Positions 47,069 through 55,129 of a stretch of DNA of 56,301 nt are shown here, in pieces. Positions within the stretch are counted from its first letter, which is position 1; every line of letters starts with the position of its first letter. Made by a program: the position numbers and the translations under genes. The notes beneath the pieces were generated by a model, which saw nothing but the letters and a program-made list of their open reading frames with translations, did not search any database and was not told the DNA's origin. Source of the stretch: Treponema sp. (GTDB lineage: Bacteria; Spirochaetota; Spirochaetia; Treponematales; Treponemataceae); the NCBI GenBank assembly GCA_012520945.1, contig JAAYNH010000070.1:1-56301 (forward strand). The letters run 5' to 3'.

Positions 47069-48463
47069 ATGAAAGCAATAAAAATTCCTATAATATTAAA
47101 AAAATTCAATGAATTTTTCATCGAAGCTGGATTCGATGCTTATTTAGTAGGCGGTTCTGTTCGCGATATTTTTCTTGGAAAAAAACCTCACGATTATGAT
47201 GTGGCAACTAATGCTACTCCACAACAAGTTATGAAAATATTTAAAAAAGTTATTCCAACCGGTATTCAACATGGAACTGTAACTGTACTTTTTTATAATG
47301 AAAAAATAGAAGTAACAACATTTAGAATTGAAGATGATTATTCAGATGCACGTCATCCTGATAATATTAAATTTGCTTCAACTATTGAAGAAGATTTATC
47401 TAGGCGTGATTTTACAATGAATGCTATTGCAATTTCACTTACGAATGAAAATATTGTTGATTCATTTAATGGTAAAAAAGATATTAAAAATAAATTAATT
47501 CGCACTTGTGGTGATCCTGAAAAAAGATTTAATGAAGATGGCTTAAGACCTGTTAGAGCTATTCGTTTTGCAAGTCAACTTGGTTTTACAATTGAAAAAG
47601 AAACATTTGATGCTATTCCAAAATCAATTGATAAAACTGCACAAATTTCCATTGAACGATTTCGTGATGAATTTACAAAGTTGTTAAAATCTGACAAACC
47701 TTCTGTGGGCTTAAAACTTTTAGAAAAAACAAATTTACTTTTACTTTTTATTCCTGAATTAACTCAATGCAGAAATGTTACACAAGCCGATGAGCGTGGC
47801 TATCATATGTTTGATATATTAGATCATTTGTTTTTTTCGTGTGATGGTGCACCTAAAGATAATATTGTTGTTCGGCTGGCTGCACTTTTTCATGATGTAG
47901 GTAAATATGAAACACGTAATGAAGAAATCAAACAAGATATTACCGGTAAACAAATTAACGCTATTACGTTTTATGGTCATGAAAAAAAATCTGTAAAAAT
48001 AACAGAAAAAATTTTAAAACGTCTAAAATTTTCTAATAAAATTGTAACAAGTACGTTACATTTAATTGAAAATCATATGTTTCACTATGAAAGCAATTGG
48101 AAAGATAGTGCTGTACGTCGATTAATTAAAAAAGTAGGTTTGGAAAATTTTGATGACTTATTTGACTTACGCTTGGCAGATGTTTATGGTATGACAAATT
48201 CAAAACCAATAATTGGAAACAATAGATGGACAGAAAATCTTATTGAATTAAAAGAAAGAATAAAAAAAGAAGTTGAAAATAACAACGCTTTCACGTTAAA
48301 AGATTTAGCAATTAATGGAAAAGATTTAATTGATTTAGGTATAAAAAACGGTAAAATGATTGGTTATATATTAAATAAACTTCTTGAATCTGTTTTAGAT
48401 GATCCTAAAATGAATAATAAAACTAAACTTATTGAAATTGCAAAAAAATTAGCCGATGTTTAA
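47069..48463 (+). CDS. cca: CCA tRNA nucleotidyltransferase with HD domain
   Basis: 464 residues. Class II head: VGGSVRDIFLG, PHDYDVATNATP (metal Asp pair), then RRDFTMNAIAIS and EDGLRPVRAIRFA. A C-terminal HD phosphohydrolase domain has LAALFHDVGKYET and FYGHEKKSVKI. It adds or repairs the CCA end of tRNA, which is required because both tRNA genes here lack an encoded CCA. It has no ribosome site and a predicted leaderless start. Confidence 0.93.
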   Translation: MKAIKIPIILKKFNEFFIEAGFDAYLVGGSVRDIFLGKKPHDYDVATNATPQQVMKIFKKVIPTGIQHGTVTVLFYNEKIEVTTFRIEDDYSDARHPDNIKFASTIEEDLSRRDFTMNAIAISLTNENIVDSFNGKKDIKNKLIRTCGDPEKRFNEDGLRPVRAIRFASQLGFTIEKETFDAIPKSIDKTAQISIERFRDEFTKLLKSDKPSVGLKLLEKTNLLLLFIPELTQCRNVTQADERGYHMFDILDHLFFSCDGAPKDNIVVRLAALFHDVGKYETRNEEIKQDITGKQINAITFYGHEKKSVKITEKILKRLKFSNKIVTSTLHLIENHMFHYESNWKDSAVRRLIKKVGLENFDDLFDLRLADVYGMTNSKPIIGNNRWTENLIELKERIKKEVENNNAFTLKDLAINGKDLIDLGIKNGKMIGYILNKLLESVLDDPKMNNKTKLIEIAKKLADV

Positions 48464-48477
48464 CTTATCGGCTAATT
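48447..48477. terminator. Bidirectional terminator overlapping the cca stop codon
   Basis: A perfect 11-bp stem (48447-48457 with 48467-48477, AATTAGCCGAT / ATCGGCTAATT) has a 9-base loop that contains the cca TAA. On the minus strand a T-rich tract follows at once, so it ends the flagellar operon; the plus strand runs into a T-rich stretch at ~48485-48492. Confidence 0.8.
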
Positions 48478-48497
48478 AAGTAATTATTTTTTAAAAT

Positions 48498-48923
48498 TTA
48501 AATAAGACTTAAATAAATTTGATCAGCTAAACCAAAACCTGCATTTTTTGTCATTGTTGTAGCTAGTTCATCATATACCATATCTTCATACATTTTTTGT
48601 GCATAAGAGTTTTTATTGCCATAAAGCTCACTTTTTGAAATTGTATTTCGCATACTTGAAAGCATTATTTTTACAAAATAACTTTCAAGTTCTAATGATT
48701 TTTCATATAATTTACTTGTTTTATCAATATTTCCTTTAGGACTTGAGTTTGTAGCAGAATTTGCAGCCGCTCCTATGGGTTTTGCTGTTTTATCAAGTAT
48801 GTTTTGAAATGTACCTGAAAAATTAGTTTTGTAATCACCGTTTAATTTGCCTTTTTGCAAAATTTGACTTGATGAAAGTGTATTTGTGTTTTTATTAATT
48901 CCAATCATATCAATTATAGTCAT
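48498..48923 (-). CDS. flgJ: FlgJ-like rod-binding protein (no muramidase domain)
   Basis: 141 residues. The second half (KLYEKSLELESYFVKIMLSSM ... MYEDMVYDELATTMTKNAGFGLADQIY) is the rod-binding domain of FlgJ. The C-terminal peptidoglycan hydrolase of enteric FlgJ is missing, as in other spirochaetes. It caps or scaffolds rod assembly in the periplasm. It is 17 bases after flgG and last in the operon. Confidence 0.85.
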   Translation of the reverse strand: MTIIDMIGINKNTNTLSSSQILQKGKLNGDYKTNFSGTFQNILDKTAKPIGAAANSATNSSPKGNIDKTSKLYEKSLELESYFVKIMLSSMRNTISKSELYGNKNSYAQKMYEDMVYDELATTMTKNAGFGLADQIYLSLI

Positions 48924-48940
48924 ATTAATTTCCTATTAAT

Positions 48941-49735
48941 TTATCGCTTTAAGTTAGCTGCTGTTGCAAGCATTGTGTCGCTTGTTTGTATGGCCTTTGA
49001 ATTAAACTCATATGCACGCTGTGCAACAATCATTTGTACCATTTCATTTACAACAGAAACGTTAGACATTTCTAAAAATTTATGTTTTGTTATACCCATA
49101 CCTTCAAATCCTGGACGATTAGCTATAGCTTCTCCTGATGCATTTGATTGAATAAAAAGATTATCGCCACTTGCTTCCAAACCTGCAGGATTTGAAAATT
49201 TATAAAGTTCAATTTGTCCAACATCAACCGAATCATCTGCTCCATTGACTTTAATTGTAACTCGACCGTCATTTGAAATTGTTAATGTTTCTATTTCAAA
49301 ACCTTCAGGCAATATAATTTCCGGCATCACTCGTAAACCATTACTAGTAACAAGTTGTCCGTTTGAATCAATTTTAAATGAACCATCACGTGTATATGCA
49401 AAAGAACCGTCATATTGCTGAACACGATAAAAACCCTCTCCAACGATTGCTAAATCTGTAACATTTTCCGACGCTTGCAAAGAACCTTGATTGAACATAC
49501 GTTGAGTTGCTGCAAGTTTTACTCCACTACCCATTTGAATTCCAACAGGTGTAACAGTATCTTCAGTTGCAGGTGTTCCGGCAAGTTTAACATTTTGATA
49601 TATTAAATCTTCAAATTCTACACGTTGTTTTTTATAACCGGTTGTATTCACATTTGAAAGGTTATGTGAAATTGTGTCGATTTGATTTTGCTGTCCATTC
49701 ATTCCTGTGGCAGCTGTCCATAAACTTCTTACCAA
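48941..49735 (-). CDS. flgG: Flagellar distal rod protein FlgG
   Basis: 264 residues. N-terminal MVRSLWTAATGMNGQQNQID and ISHNLSNVNTTGYKK, and the C-terminal SNVSVVNEMVQMIVAQRAYEFNSKAIQT heptad helix, are those of rod/hook proteins; the size fits FlgG. The start is a TTG at 49735 behind a perfect AGGAGG six bases away; there is no ATG in that place. It forms the distal rod of the periplasmic flagellum. Confidence 0.94.
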   Translation of the reverse strand: MVRSLWTAATGMNGQQNQIDTISHNLSNVNTTGYKKQRVEFEDLIYQNVKLAGTPATEDTVTPVGIQMGSGVKLAATQRMFNQGSLQASENVTDLAIVGEGFYRVQQYDGSFAYTRDGSFKIDSNGQLVTSNGLRVMPEIILPEGFEIETLTISNDGRVTIKVNGADDSVDVGQIELYKFSNPAGLEASGDNLFIQSNASGEAIANRPGFEGMGITKHKFLEMSNVSVVNEMVQMIVAQRAYEFNSKAIQTSDTMLATAANLKR

Positions 49736-49790
49736 TTTAATCCTCCTAAAGGATAAAATATTAATTTTTATTCAATCATCAAATATTTAT

Positions 49791-50588
49791 CTAACGAATT
49801 GATACTACTTTTGACCAAAGTGTTTGCATCATTGTTTCTTCAGATTGTATTGTTTTTTGATTTGCTTCATATGCACGATTAACTTCAATCATTTGAACCA
49901 TTTCATTAACTACATTTACATTACTAGTTTCAATATATCCTTGCATTACATTTGGACGTTCTACACCTTCAGCTATAAAAGCTTCTCCTGAAATATCTGT
50001 AGCAGAATATAAACTTGAACCTTCTTTATTAATATATCTTTCATTATCAAAACGAACAATTTTAAATCGATCTATTTCAGTCATATCTTCTGATGTATAT
50101 AAAACACCATTTTCATTAACAATAAACTTATTATCCTCAATATGAATAAGACCATTTTCTCCCATAACCGGAAAACCTTCTTTTGTAGTTAAATAACCCT
50201 CTTTACCTATGATAAAATTTCCGTTACGTGTATATCGTTCTCCATTAGGTGTAGAAATAACAAAATATCCCTCTCCTGAAAGTGCCATATCTGTATTATT
50301 TGATGTATCCTTAAAAGAGCCTTGTTCAAAAATTGTATATAATTCATTTGTTTCAACACCAAGACCAAGTTTACCGATTATGGGAGCAACATCTGCTGAA
50401 CCGAATGGTGTTTTATAAACGCCGTCATCATTCATGCGTCGAATGAGAAGTTCACTAAAATTTTTGCTAACAGCTACATCGCGTTTATATGCAGTTGTAT
50501 CCACATTAGCAAGATTATTGGAAATTGCATCGAGACGATTTTGTTGAGCTGTCATTCCACTTGCACCGGTATACCATCCGCGAATCAT
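49791..50588 (-). CDS. flgF: Flagellar proximal rod/hook-basal body protein FlgF
   Basis: 265 residues from the ATG at 50588 (MIRGWYTGASGM), chosen over an upstream in-frame ATG because GGAGG sits 6 bases before it. N-terminal LDAISNNLANVDTTAYKR and C-terminal SNVNVVNEMVQMIEVNRAYEANQ are the rod-family ends; the FSELLIRRM insert and divergence from FlgG indicate FlgF. It is the first gene behind a sigma-28 promoter. Confidence 0.85.
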   Translation of the reverse strand: MIRGWYTGASGMTAQQNRLDAISNNLANVDTTAYKRDVAVSKNFSELLIRRMNDDGVYKTPFGSADVAPIIGKLGLGVETNELYTIFEQGSFKDTSNNTDMALSGEGYFVISTPNGERYTRNGNFIIGKEGYLTTKEGFPVMGENGLIHIEDNKFIVNENGVLYTSEDMTEIDRFKIVRFDNERYINKEGSSLYSATDISGEAFIAEGVERPNVMQGYIETSNVNVVNEMVQMIEVNRAYEANQKTIQSEETMMQTLWSKVVSIR

Positions 50589-50624
50589 TTTTGCCTCCAT
50601 ATAAATATAATACTTACATTTATA

Positions 50625-50651
50625 TTATCGGCACTGAGAAAAGCCACTTTA
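50625..50651 (-). promoter_or_regulatory. Sigma-28 (FliA) promoter of the flgF-flgG-flgJ operon
   Basis: Minus strand TAAA (50651-50648), exactly 15 bases, GCCGATAA (50632-50625): a full match to the flagellar sigma-28 consensus TAAA-N15-GCCGATAA. It lies 36 bases upstream of the flgF ATG. Confidence 0.9.
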
Positions 50652-50680
50652 ATGGTTTAATTTAATGATTTAATAAAATT

Positions 50681-51823
50681 TTATTCTATATAGATGCGCG
50701 GAACACGTTTTGAAATACCACACAAAATTTCATAACTAATTGTATTAGTACGCAGTGCAATGTCATTAGCGGAAATAAAATCAATTCCATCAGAAAAAAT
50801 TGTTACACGGTCATCAACTTTTACGCCACTATTTTTTTTTAAATTTATCATACATTGATCCATGCAAATTCTTCCAACTTGATCAAAAATTTTTCCATTA
50901 ATTTTAACTTTTAAACCGGGCGAAAAACGACGTAAAAGTCCGTCAGCATAACCTATGGGCAAAACAGCAATATCAGCATCTTCAGTTAAAATATAAGTAC
51001 GTCCATAAGAAATTGTATCACCTTTTTTGTGAGGTAAAATTGCAGAAACGCAAGTTTCCAGTTCCATTACCGGTTTTAATTTATCATTTAATTTTTTTTC
51101 ATTAAGTATTTGTTCGTATTGTGGCATATCCGGCGGAAAGCCGTAAACAATAATTCCAGGACGCACCATGGAGAAATTTGATTCAGGATAAGCTAAAACA
51201 CAACCTGAATTTGCAGCATGAATAATTCCAGGATTTATACCCGAAGACCTAATTTTTTCAACACAATTAGAAAATATTTTGATTTGTTTTTTTGTAAAAT
51301 CTACATCTTCAGGAATTATTGAATCGGAAACAGGAAAATGTGTACAAATACCTTGTAAAACTAAATTTGAACAATTTGAAATTATTTGGGCAATTTCTAC
51401 ACAATTTTCCACACTACAGCCAATCCGTCCCATACCAGTGTCAATTTTTAAATGAACCTTGACATTTATATTTTGTTTTTTGCATTCATTTTGTAATGCT
51501 AAGATATATTGTTCAGAAAAAACTAATGGTTCCAAATTCATTTTAATTAAATTCGAAATTTCTGAAATTTGAGGGATACTCAATAATAAGATTGGTAATG
51601 TAATTTGATTTTTTCTTAGTAAAACTGCTTCATCAATTGTAGCAACAGCTAGATAATCAATTGCATTTTTTTGAGCAATTTGTGCAATTTTTATACTACC
51701 ATGTCCATATCCTTCAGCTTTTACAGGAATACAAATTTTTGTTCCTTTCTTAATATGGTTTTTAATTAAATTTATATTATGTTCAAAATTTTTTATGTGA
51801 ATTTTTGCAACCGTAGCTCTCAT
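50681..51823 (-). CDS. alr: Alanine racemase
   Basis: 380 residues. PLP lysine in PVKAEGYGHG (~34), KIDTGMGRIGC (~127), HAANSGC, MVRPGIIVYGF, the second catalytic Tyr in ISYGRTYIL (~270) and GRICMDQCMINL (~312). It makes D-alanine for peptidoglycan. No ribosome site; the -10 box at 51838-51833 is 9 bases before the ATG. Confidence 0.95.
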   Translation of the reverse strand: MRATVAKIHIKNFEHNINLIKNHIKKGTKICIPVKAEGYGHGSIKIAQIAQKNAIDYLAVATIDEAVLLRKNQITLPILLLSIPQISEISNLIKMNLEPLVFSEQYILALQNECKKQNINVKVHLKIDTGMGRIGCSVENCVEIAQIISNCSNLVLQGICTHFPVSDSIIPEDVDFTKKQIKIFSNCVEKIRSSGINPGIIHAANSGCVLAYPESNFSMVRPGIIVYGFPPDMPQYEQILNEKKLNDKLKPVMELETCVSAILPHKKGDTISYGRTYILTEDADIAVLPIGYADGLLRRFSPGLKVKINGKIFDQVGRICMDQCMINLKKNSGVKVDDRVTIFSDGIDFISANDIALRTNTISYEILCGISKRVPRIYIE

Positions 51824-51832
51824 AATTATTTT

Positions 51833-51861
51833 ATCTTATTACTATGAAAAATAAAAATCAA
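51833..51861 (-). promoter_or_regulatory. Candidate sigma-70 promoter of alr
   Basis: Minus strand TTGATT (51861-51856), 17 bases, TAAGAT (51838-51833), ending 9 bases before the ATG. The -10 is a moderate match; the geometry repeats that of aroH and cca. Confidence 0.45.
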
Positions 51862-51936
51862 TACTAAATATAAAATTTATTTTATTTTAAATTTTATATA
51901 TTATTTTTTTTTAATTTTTACAAAGTCAAAATTAAA

Positions 51937-51970
51937 AAGTTACTTTCCGCTTATATGCGGAAAGTAACTT
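51937..51970. terminator. Strong hairpin between alr and the transposase remnant
   Basis: A perfect 14-bp stem (51937-51950 with 51957-51970, AAGTTACTTTCCGC / GCGGAAAGTAACTT) with a 6-base loop is followed by T-rich sequence on either strand. It marks the edge between the core genome and the acquired region. It could instead be the remaining end structure of the IS. Confidence 0.7.
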
Positions 51971-51993
51971 AATGTTTTTTTTGCACTTATTTT

Positions 51994-53065
51994 CTATAAC
52001 GAAAAATTCAGCGATTCAATTGCATTCGTTGTATAAATTGCCTTGCGAATATCTTTCGGATAATTAAAAAACTCCGTAAGATTATTCCAGTTGCGTTCCC
52101 ACGAAGCATGAATCATCGGATATTTAGCATCCCATTTTTTTTCGAATTCATCAAGAGCCTCATGCCCACTTTCTGCATTGACAGCGGAATAGATTGCTTT
52201 CAAATCTCTACAGACAGCTTTCAGGTCTTTGTACGAAACGAATTTTGTGGAATTACGAATCATATGCACAATACAATGTTGAATGTGCGTGTGAGGAAAG
52301 ACCGCGTTAACTGCATCAGGAAATCCGGTAAGACCATCCATGCATGCAATGAGAATATCATCAAAGCCACGGTTTTTGATATCCGTTAGAACGCTCATCC
52401 AGAACTTAGCACCTTCCGTATCTGCAAGCCACAGTCCCAACACCTCTTTTTTGCCTTCCCAATTGATTGCCAGAGCCACATAGAGTGCTTTATTGACATT
52501 TTTTCCATCCTGTCGTGAATTTACACGTAATGCGTCAAGGAACAGGATTGGATATGATGTTTCAAGCGGACGATTTTGCCACTCACGCACATCGGTCAGA
52601 ACGGAATCGGTGATGTTAGAAATTGTTTCAGGAGATACTTCAACGCCGTATACCTGTCGTAGATGGCGCTGAAGTATCACGCGTGCTCATCCCAAATGAG
52701 TACATCAAAATAATTTGATCATTAAACAGTGGGGTGCGTTTTTCATGTTTGGGAATTATTACCGGTTCAAAGGTGCTGTTCCTGTCACGAGGTACCTGAA
52801 TTTCTACGGTGTTGTTGTCTTTGGTAATGACTGTTTTAGACGTGTAGCCATTACGGCTGTTCCCGGAATTATCTCCGGCATTGTCATGTTTCTTGTAGCC
52901 TAAATGCTCATCCATTTCAGCATTTAATATGCGCGAATAAAAACGACTTGTCAGTTGTCTGAGTAAACCGTTTTCCCCCGACAACTCTTCTGCTGTCATC
53001 CCATGAAAATCAATATGATCTAACATGTGGTCGATGACATCTTTTTTTTTTGTTTTGACCAACAA
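51994..53065 (-). pseudogene. IS256-family (mutator) transposase, frameshifted and truncated
   Basis: Two overlapping frames together give one transposase. The first (52640-53065, TTG start behind AGGAGG) runs to SFGMSTRD. The second (51994-52680) continues RHLRQVYGVEVSPETIS. One extra base near 52668-52672 causes the break. DDE residues are seen in LFLDALRV, CMDGLTGFP and TTNAIESLN. The protein stops five residues after AIESL, about 50 short of the family end. No terminal inverted repeats could be paired. Nonfunctional as it stands unless the frameshift is bypassed. Confidence 0.85.
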
Positions 53066-53112
53066 TCTACTCCTCCTATATAGTGTACCTAATAGAAAGT
53101 TGTTTGTATACT

Positions 53113-54015
53113 TTACAGACTTTTATGCACACCCTCATTATCCTGGATAATATCGTTAACTAAATTCATAGATTGCTCCGCTAGAGCTGTTAGAACAGTT
53201 TTTAGTGTTTTTGTATTTTTTAGATAATTCATAGCCTCTTTCATTGTGACACCCTCAACACCAACTGCTTTTGCTACAGCCTCTTGAAGAACACCATTCT
53301 CTAAACTATTACCAAGAAAATCATCTAATATCTTTGTACCAGCTTTTGAAATTCCATACCCAATAGAGGCACCAATCATTCCTATCACACCATCTTTTAT
53401 AGAATCAATAACGTCGATTTTTCCCGTTACAAATAATCCTTCTACCATACTTCCCGCGGTACTTCCACAAAAACCCGCAATTGCTACAGCTCCAAAACCG
53501 CCAGTATCAATTGCAAAACCTATAGCAGCCCCTGCTATTGCACCTCCTACTGCCCCACCTATTACTTCATTAAAACCTCTCTTCCCTTGCACTACAGCAC
53601 TTAATCCACCAGCCAAAAAACCTATTAAGGCACCTGCTACTGTTGCAGCCCGACCATCCGGATCCACGTACTTCACGGGATTATTGCCCGCGTAATGATA
53701 CAGATGCAAGTTCACGGTGTTGAATACTCCACCCATGCCCGGGAGGTTTTGGTTGTGTTTGCGGGCCTCGTCGTTGACGGGTGCTCCGGGAATATACTCT
53801 CCCAATGCAGGGTCTGCGCTTAGCCATATGCTATACTTAGGATCTAGGTAGCGAGCACCATAATAATACAGTCTTGTCTCCGGGTCAAGTTCTTTTCCTG
53901 TGAATTTGTAGGGTAAGAATTCTGAGCCAGTGTTGCTTGTTTTCTCAACCCATGTTTCACCGTATGGCGTATATTCTATGCGTTGATATTCATCGCCTTT
54001 GTAGTGTAAGTTCAA
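53113..54015 (-). CDS. Orphan Rhs tip with Gly/Ala-rich C-terminal domain
   Basis: 300 residues. Residues 1-126 are the last part of an Rhs core (GDEYQRIEYTPYGETWVEK, KFTGKELDPET, YYYGARYLDP, GNNPVKYVDPDGR) and match the gene at 55126-56301 almost exactly. From 127 the sequence switches to a unique tip of long hydrophobic Gly/Ala-rich segments (GALIGFLAGGL, GGAVGGAIAGAAIGFAI), then helices ending at KSL. There is no ATG or ribosome site (only a TTG), and the transposase remnant follows at once, so the true toxic end and its immunity gene may have been lost. Confidence 0.75.
   Translation of the reverse strand: MNLHYKGDEYQRIEYTPYGETWVEKTSNTGSEFLPYKFTGKELDPETRLYYYGARYLDPKYSIWLSADPALGEYIPGAPVNDEARKHNQNLPGMGGVFNTVNLHLYHYAGNNPVKYVDPDGRAATVAGALIGFLAGGLSAVVQGKRGFNEVIGGAVGGAIAGAAIGFAIDTGGFGAVAIAGFCGSTAGSMVEGLFVTGKIDVIDSIKDGVIGMIGASIGYGISKAGTKILDDFLGNSLENGVLQEAVAKAVGVEGVTMKEAMNYLKNTKTLKTVLTALAEQSMNLVNDIIQDNEGVHKSL
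53654..54005. repeat. 352-base direct repeat, copy A (Rhs core 3' end)
   Basis: Matches copy B at 55652-56003 over its full length with scattered mismatches and no gap noticed. The match breaks sharply at the start of the unique toxin tips and again just past GDEYQ on the other side. Confidence 0.85.
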
Positions 54016-54022
54016 TTTTTTA

Positions 54023-55129
54023 TTAGTTGTAATCTAAAAAATTAAAAAATTTTCCATCTGAATTCAAATAATTATAATTTCCATTACGTTTTATTAATAC
54101 CATCTTATCATCGATGATCTTTATAAGTGAAAAGTTTTCCGACTTTCTGTTTCCTTTTATATCAGCAATATAAAAGGACTTTTTATCAAAAGAAACAATT
54201 AATAGTTTTTTAGACAAAACATAAATAAATGAATACTTTTTATCAAGTATAATATTTCCTTTCTTATCGATAAGAAAAAAAGTTTTATTGTCTTCACTCA
54301 CTTCCGCTTTTCCATATTTAAAATTATCAGCATAGATATAAGTTGGAGGAATTATCCATTTATCCTTCAAGTTTTTATAGCCATACAATGAGTATTCTGC
54401 ACCCTTTTCGGATACATATTTTTCTCTACATTTTACAACACCATCTGAAACAACAGTGTATTCTCCCAAAGTAAAAGAAATAACAACTTTTCCCTCTGTA
54501 TTAACAATTCCACCGAAAGATCCAGACACATTTTCCTGGGCACCTTTAATTTCAATACCATTTTCAACATAGGGTATATAAAAATCGGGTTGAAGTCGTT
54601 TTATCACATAGGAATAACCATTTACAAATTTTGTTACAATGTGATAATCAGAAAGTTTAATCTTTTTTCCAGATGTGTCAATTAATCCATACGTTTCATT
54701 CGTTTTATACTGCACCCATGCAACATTGTCTGAAAAAGGAAGACAATATTCATATTGCGGTGGTATAACAAAATTACCGCTTAAATCTATATAACCAACT
54801 AAATCGCTTTCCTTATCTTTTTGTGCTAACAATCCATTTGAAAAAACGTGGTCCTCAAAATGTCCTTTTCTTTGAAAATCAATTGAAAATAACTTAGACC
54901 CAGAAAAATCATAATAAGTAAATATATCAAACTCTATTTGAGTTGTCGGCTGTTCATAGGCTTCATATTGAGAAACACCGGGTATCTTCGCTGTTATAAC
55001 TTTTCCTTTGTTATCAATAAAAATTACTCCATCATCTTTATTGATTGGATATAACATTGATTTTTCATTTGTACACGAATACAAGAAAAAAAATAATAAA
55101 CAAAAAACAAATAAAATATATTTTTTCAT
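54023..55129 (-). CDS. WG-repeat lipoprotein, candidate immunity protein
   Basis: 368 residues. Signal peptide with a lipobox (FFLYSC, Cys ~19), so anchored in a membrane facing the periplasm. The body is built of WG-type repeats (GVIFIDNKGKVI, VGYIDLSGNFVIPPQYE, YGLIDTSGKKI, GGIVNTEGKVVIS, FFLIDKKGNIIL). Its ATG overlaps the stop of the Rhs toxin gene (ATGA), the usual layout of an effector-immunity pair. A periplasmic place suits protection against a wall hydrolase. It could also be a delivery or binding factor. Confidence 0.7.
   Translation of the reverse strand: MKKYILFVFCLLFFFLYSCTNEKSMLYPINKDDGVIFIDNKGKVITAKIPGVSQYEAYEQPTTQIEFDIFTYYDFSGSKLFSIDFQRKGHFEDHVFSNGLLAQKDKESDLVGYIDLSGNFVIPPQYEYCLPFSDNVAWVQYKTNETYGLIDTSGKKIKLSDYHIVTKFVNGYSYVIKRLQPDFYIPYVENGIEIKGAQENVSGSFGGIVNTEGKVVISFTLGEYTVVSDGVVKCREKYVSEKGAEYSLYGYKNLKDKWIIPPTYIYADNFKYGKAEVSEDNKTFFLIDKKGNIILDKKYSFIYVLSKKLLIVSFDKKSFYIADIKGNRKSENFSLIKIIDDKMVLIKRNGNYNYLNSDGKFFNFLDYN

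Noticed and set aside
51921-53120. Terminal inverted repeats and target duplication of the IS256 element
   Set aside because: The transposase is truncated at its 3' end, and no sequence near 53100 pairs convincingly with the left side.
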